From: Sphingomonadaceae bacterium OTU29LAMAA1
GTDB taxonomy: Bacteria; Pseudomonadota; Alphaproteobacteria; Sphingomonadales; Sphingomonadaceae
DNA length: 64,000 nt
Assembly (NCBI GenBank): GCA_024072375.1
Contig: CP099617.1
Location: 539,001-603,000, forward strand
Reading direction: 5' to 3'
Below the pieces are notes generated by a model, which was given only the letters and a program-made list of their open reading frames with translations, did not search any database and was not told where the DNA came from. Position 1 is the stretch's first letter. Every line of letters starts with the position of its first letter. Both the position numbers and the translations under genes were made by a program. Shown here piece by piece: positions 61,885 to 64,000 of the stretch.

Positions 61885-62370
61885 TTATTCTTCCGTCTCG
61901 CCCTCGTCGGCGAGGTTCAACGCACGGGCAGGCTGAATGGTCGATACGGCGTGCTTGTATACGAGCTGCGCCATGCCTTCGCGCTGTAGCAGCATGCAGA
62001 ACAGGTCGAAGCCGGCGATATGACCCTGCAGCATGACCCCGTTGATCAGGAACATCGTTACCGAGTCCTCGGATTTACGCACGGCGTTCAAAAAGATTTC
62101 CTGCAGCAACGGCTGCTTGCGCTGCGCTTCACCGACCGAATCGACGATAGCGGCGACATCCATCGGGCCCGATGGCATGATCGTCGAAATGGCGTGCTTG
62201 TAGATCAGCTGCGACTGGCCGTCGCGGCGCAATAGCACCGAGAAATTGTCGAACCAGGTGACGATGCCCTGCAGCTTGACGCCCTTCACCAGGAACATGG
62301 TGACCGGGGTCTTGGAGCGGCGGAGAGCGTTGAGGAACAGGTCCTGGAGAGACCCTTGCTTGTCGGCCAT
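61885..62370 (-). CDS. hfq: RNA chaperone Hfq, tandem two-domain form
   Basis: Binds small RNAs and mRNAs. Unlike the usual ~80-residue protein, this 161-residue one contains two complete Hfq Sm domains: residues ~8-66 (QD at 9-10, YKHAIST at 57-63) and ~88-147 (QE at 90-91, YKHAVST at 138-144), joined by a ~20-residue linker. The second copy replaces the rim Arg-Arg (17-18) with Arg-Lys (98-99) and has GFDLFCMLL where the first has [10 protein letters not shown] fused double Hfq has been reported for Novosphingobium, so this is a lineage trait; three subunits would then make a pseudo-hexamer. Confidence 0.95.
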   Translation of the reverse strand: MADKQGSLQDLFLNALRRSKTPVTMFLVKGVKLQGIVTWFDNFSVLLRRDGQSQLIYKHAISTIMPSGPMDVAAIVDSVGEAQRKQPLLQEIFLNAVRKSEDSVTMFLINGVMLQGHIAGFDLFCMLLQREGMAQLVYKHAVSTIQPARALNLADEGETEE

Positions 62371-62492
62371 GATGAGCCTTTCGTATTATTGGCGAGCCGT
62401 TAGCCCGCTAGTGCGCCGTTTCCCGGCGTCGGATGCCGACCGGATCGGTCGGCGATGCACATCTATGAACGATGGGTGCAAACGTCCAGCGC

Positions 62493-63869
62493 TCAATCCT
62501 CGCGCATGTCGGTGATGCCCAGCAACTTCAGTTTCCGATGCAGTGCCGATCGCTCCATGCCGATAAAGCTCGCGGTGCGGCTGATGTTGCCGGAAAAGCG
62601 CCGGATCTGGACGCGGAGATATTCGCGTTCGAACGTCTCGCGGGCCTCGCGCAGCGGCGCCCCCATGATCGCCCCGCCCCCGCCGCTGCCGATATCGCCT
62701 TGATCGCCCAGCACTTCGGCCGGCAACAGATCGAGGTCGATCCGGCCGATCCGGTCGCCCGGGGCGAGAATGATGGTCCGCTCGACGACGTTGCGCAGCT
62801 GACGGACGTTCCCCGGCCAGTCGTAGGATTGCAGCGCGACCATCGCGTCGGCGGCGATCTCCGGCGTGGGTACGCGCCGTTCGGCAGCGTAATGCGCCAT
62901 GAAATGCTCGACCAGCGCCGGGATATCCTCGCGCCGTTCCGACAGCGCCGGGATAAGCACGGGCACGACGTTGAGGCGGTAGTACAGGTCTTCGCGAAAA
63001 CGCCCCTCCGTGATCTCATGCGCCAGGTCCCGCGATGTCGCGGATACGACGCGGACGTCGACCTTGACGATACGGGTGCCGCCGATCCGGCTGAAGCTCT
63101 GGTCGGTGAGCACGCGCAATATCCGCGCCTGTGTCGCCACCGGCATATCAGCGATCTCGTCGAGGAACAGCGTACCACCGTGCGCCTGTTCGAGCAGGCC
63201 GGGGCGGACGAGGTCTCCCCCCTCCTCCACACCGAACAATTCCTCCTCGACGCGTTCGGGCGTCATCCGCGCCGCGCTGACGATGACGAACGGCGCCTGC
63301 GCGCGGTTGCTCCAGCCATGCAGCAGCCGCGCGGCAACCTCCTTCCCGACACCGGCCGGGCCCATGATCAGGACACGGCTGCCGGTAGCGGCAACACGTT
63401 TCAACGTCGCGCGCACGCCGTTGATCGCCCCGGAGCTTCCGGTGAGATCACTCTCGCGACCGGCCGAAACGCGCAGGCTCGCCACTTCGCGGCGTAGCCG
63501 TTCCGTCTCCGTCGCCCGTTCGACGAGCAACAGCAGGCGCTCCGCCTCGAACGGCTTTTCGATGAAATCGGACGCACCCCGGCGGATCGCCGCCACCGCC
63601 GTGTCGAGGTTGCCGTGGCCGGATATGACCAGCACCGGCAGCGAAGGATCGCGGCGCTTGATCTCGTCGAGCAATTCGAGTCCGTCGAGCCGCGATCCCT
63701 GCAGCCAGACGTCGAGCAGCACCAGCGACGGCCGCCGCGTCGCGATCGCCTCCAGCGTCGCATCGCTATCCGCGGCGGTGCGCGTCTCGTAGCCTTCGTC
63801 TTCGAGGACGCCGGCGACGAGTTCGCGGATGTCGTGTTCGTCGTCGACGACGAGGATGTCGAGCGCCAT
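62493..63869 (-). CDS. ntrX: Response regulator NtrX (sigma-54 activator-type architecture)
   Basis: A 458-residue response regulator: receiver domain with phospho-acceptor Asp53 (VLLDVWLQG), AAA+ domain with Walker A at ~170-176 (GPAGVGKE) and Walker B at ~234-238 (LFLDE), and a Fis-type HTH at the C-terminus (NISRTASFIGMERSALHRKL). The sigma-54-contacting GAFTGA loop is missing; the corresponding stretch (~214-225) reads VEEGGDLVRPGL. It starts 3 nt after the ntrY stop, and hfq follows, the standard alphaproteobacterial order. Confidence 0.94.
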   Translation of the reverse strand: MALDILVVDDEHDIRELVAGVLEDEGYETRTAADSDATLEAIATRRPSLVLLDVWLQGSRLDGLELLDEIKRRDPSLPVLVISGHGNLDTAVAAIRRGASDFIEKPFEAERLLLLVERATETERLRREVASLRVSAGRESDLTGSSGAINGVRATLKRVAATGSRVLIMGPAGVGKEVAARLLHGWSNRAQAPFVIVSAARMTPERVEEELFGVEEGGDLVRPGLLEQAHGGTLFLDEIADMPVATQARILRVLTDQSFSRIGGTRIVKVDVRVVSATSRDLAHEITEGRFREDLYYRLNVVPVLIPALSERREDIPALVEHFMAHYAAERRVPTPEIAADAMVALQSYDWPGNVRQLRNVVERTIILAPGDRIGRIDLDLLPAEVLGDQGDIGSGGGGAIMGAPLREARETFEREYLRVQIRRFSGNISRTASFIGMERSALHRKLKLLGITDMRED

Positions 63870-63872
63870 GGT

Positions 63873-64000
63873 CTAATTCCGATTGCGTGTGAGTGCGGCG
63901 AGTTGGCCGTCTTTGGTAGGTTCGAGCGCATCTGCGCCCTGATCGAGGGCGGCCAGCGCCGCCGCATCGAAGGTGATGCGGACGATCGTGCCACCGCCCT
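63873..64000 (-). CDS. ntrY: Sensor histidine kinase NtrY, C-terminal end only
   Basis: The last ~42 codons of a gene that enters from the right edge. The fragment GGGTIVRITFDAAALAALDQ resembles the last strand of a histidine-kinase ATPase domain, followed by a short tail and TAG at 63873-63875. Its position directly before ntrX identifies it as ntrY, the cognate kinase. The N-terminal part is outside the window. Confidence 0.8.
   Translation of the reverse strand, partial: GGGTIVRITFDAAALAALDQGADALEPTKDGQLAALTRNRN

Noticed and set aside
1..64000. CRISPR arrays, rRNA genes and riboswitches
   Set aside because: No regularly spaced repeats, rRNA-like sequence or recognisable riboswitch core was seen on either strand.

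Overview
The window looks like a chromosomal segment of a sphingomonad (Alphaproteobacteria, Sphingomonadales). The evidence is high GC, several large TonB-dependent receptors (two of the oligosaccharide type), an ntrY-ntrX-hfq-hflX cluster with a tandem-domain Hfq, an imuA-imuB-dnaE2 mutagenesis operon behind an alphaproteobacterial LexA box (GTTC-N7-GTTC), and alginate catabolic genes like those known from sphingomonads. This assignment is inferred from gene content, not from a database search.

Layout. (1) 1-8203: a truncated HSL-type esterase on the minus strand faces a plus-strand operon of TonB receptor, GH37 trehalase, CoA-transferase, MFS permease and secreted HSL-type esterase. The joints from trehalase to permease overlap by 4 nt. 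(2) 8342-14316: a PaoABC-type molybdenum aldehyde oxidoreductase, an NAD-dependent epimerase-like protein and a LysR regulator, all on the minus strand. (3) 14317-20170: small accessory genes (helix-hairpin-helix protein, methyltransferase, DUF1993 protein, DHA2 efflux pump) and a divergent MmyB-type regulator/epimerase pair. (4) 20171-32761: a DNA-damage region with dnaE2, imuB and imuA on one side of a LexA box and a Cys-rich protein, a YedK/HMCES AP-site shield and a metallo-beta-lactamase-fold protein on the other. It is followed by an aldo/keto reductase, a sulfite-oxidase-like protein, AlkB, a GH130 protein and an exonuclease III gene broken by one amber codon. (5) 32959-48610: an alginate utilisation locus with two TonB receptors, PL6 and PL17 lyases, an ExuT-type transporter, a DEH-reductase-like SDR, an SGNH esterase, a FadR-type regulator and KDG kinase. 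(6) 48643-52645: an IS6-family element, two regulators and a P4-type integrase abutting tRNA-Ser(TGA). (7) 52742-64000: core genes (mltB-like, dacC, holB, metG, tatD, MBL hydrolase, aspartic protease, mazG, then convergent hflX, hfq, ntrX, ntrY).

How the genes work together. In the alginate locus the receptors import oligomers, PL6 and PL17 cut them to 4-deoxy-5-erythro-hexoseulose uronate (DEH), ExuT imports the monomer, the SDR reduces it to 2-keto-3-deoxygluconate and KdgK phosphorylates it. The SGNH esterase suggests the natural substrate carries acetyl groups. Candidate operators resembling TGGTATACCA occur near the PL6 promoter, before the second receptor and at the regulator's own start, suggesting one FadR-type regulon. 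The first operon combines acyl removal, trehalose hydrolysis and acyl-CoA formation, which suggests breakdown of an acylated trehalose; this is a hypothesis.

Limits: all calls come from reading translations and motifs by eye. Start codons were moved where ribosome-binding sites and family lengths favoured an internal start.
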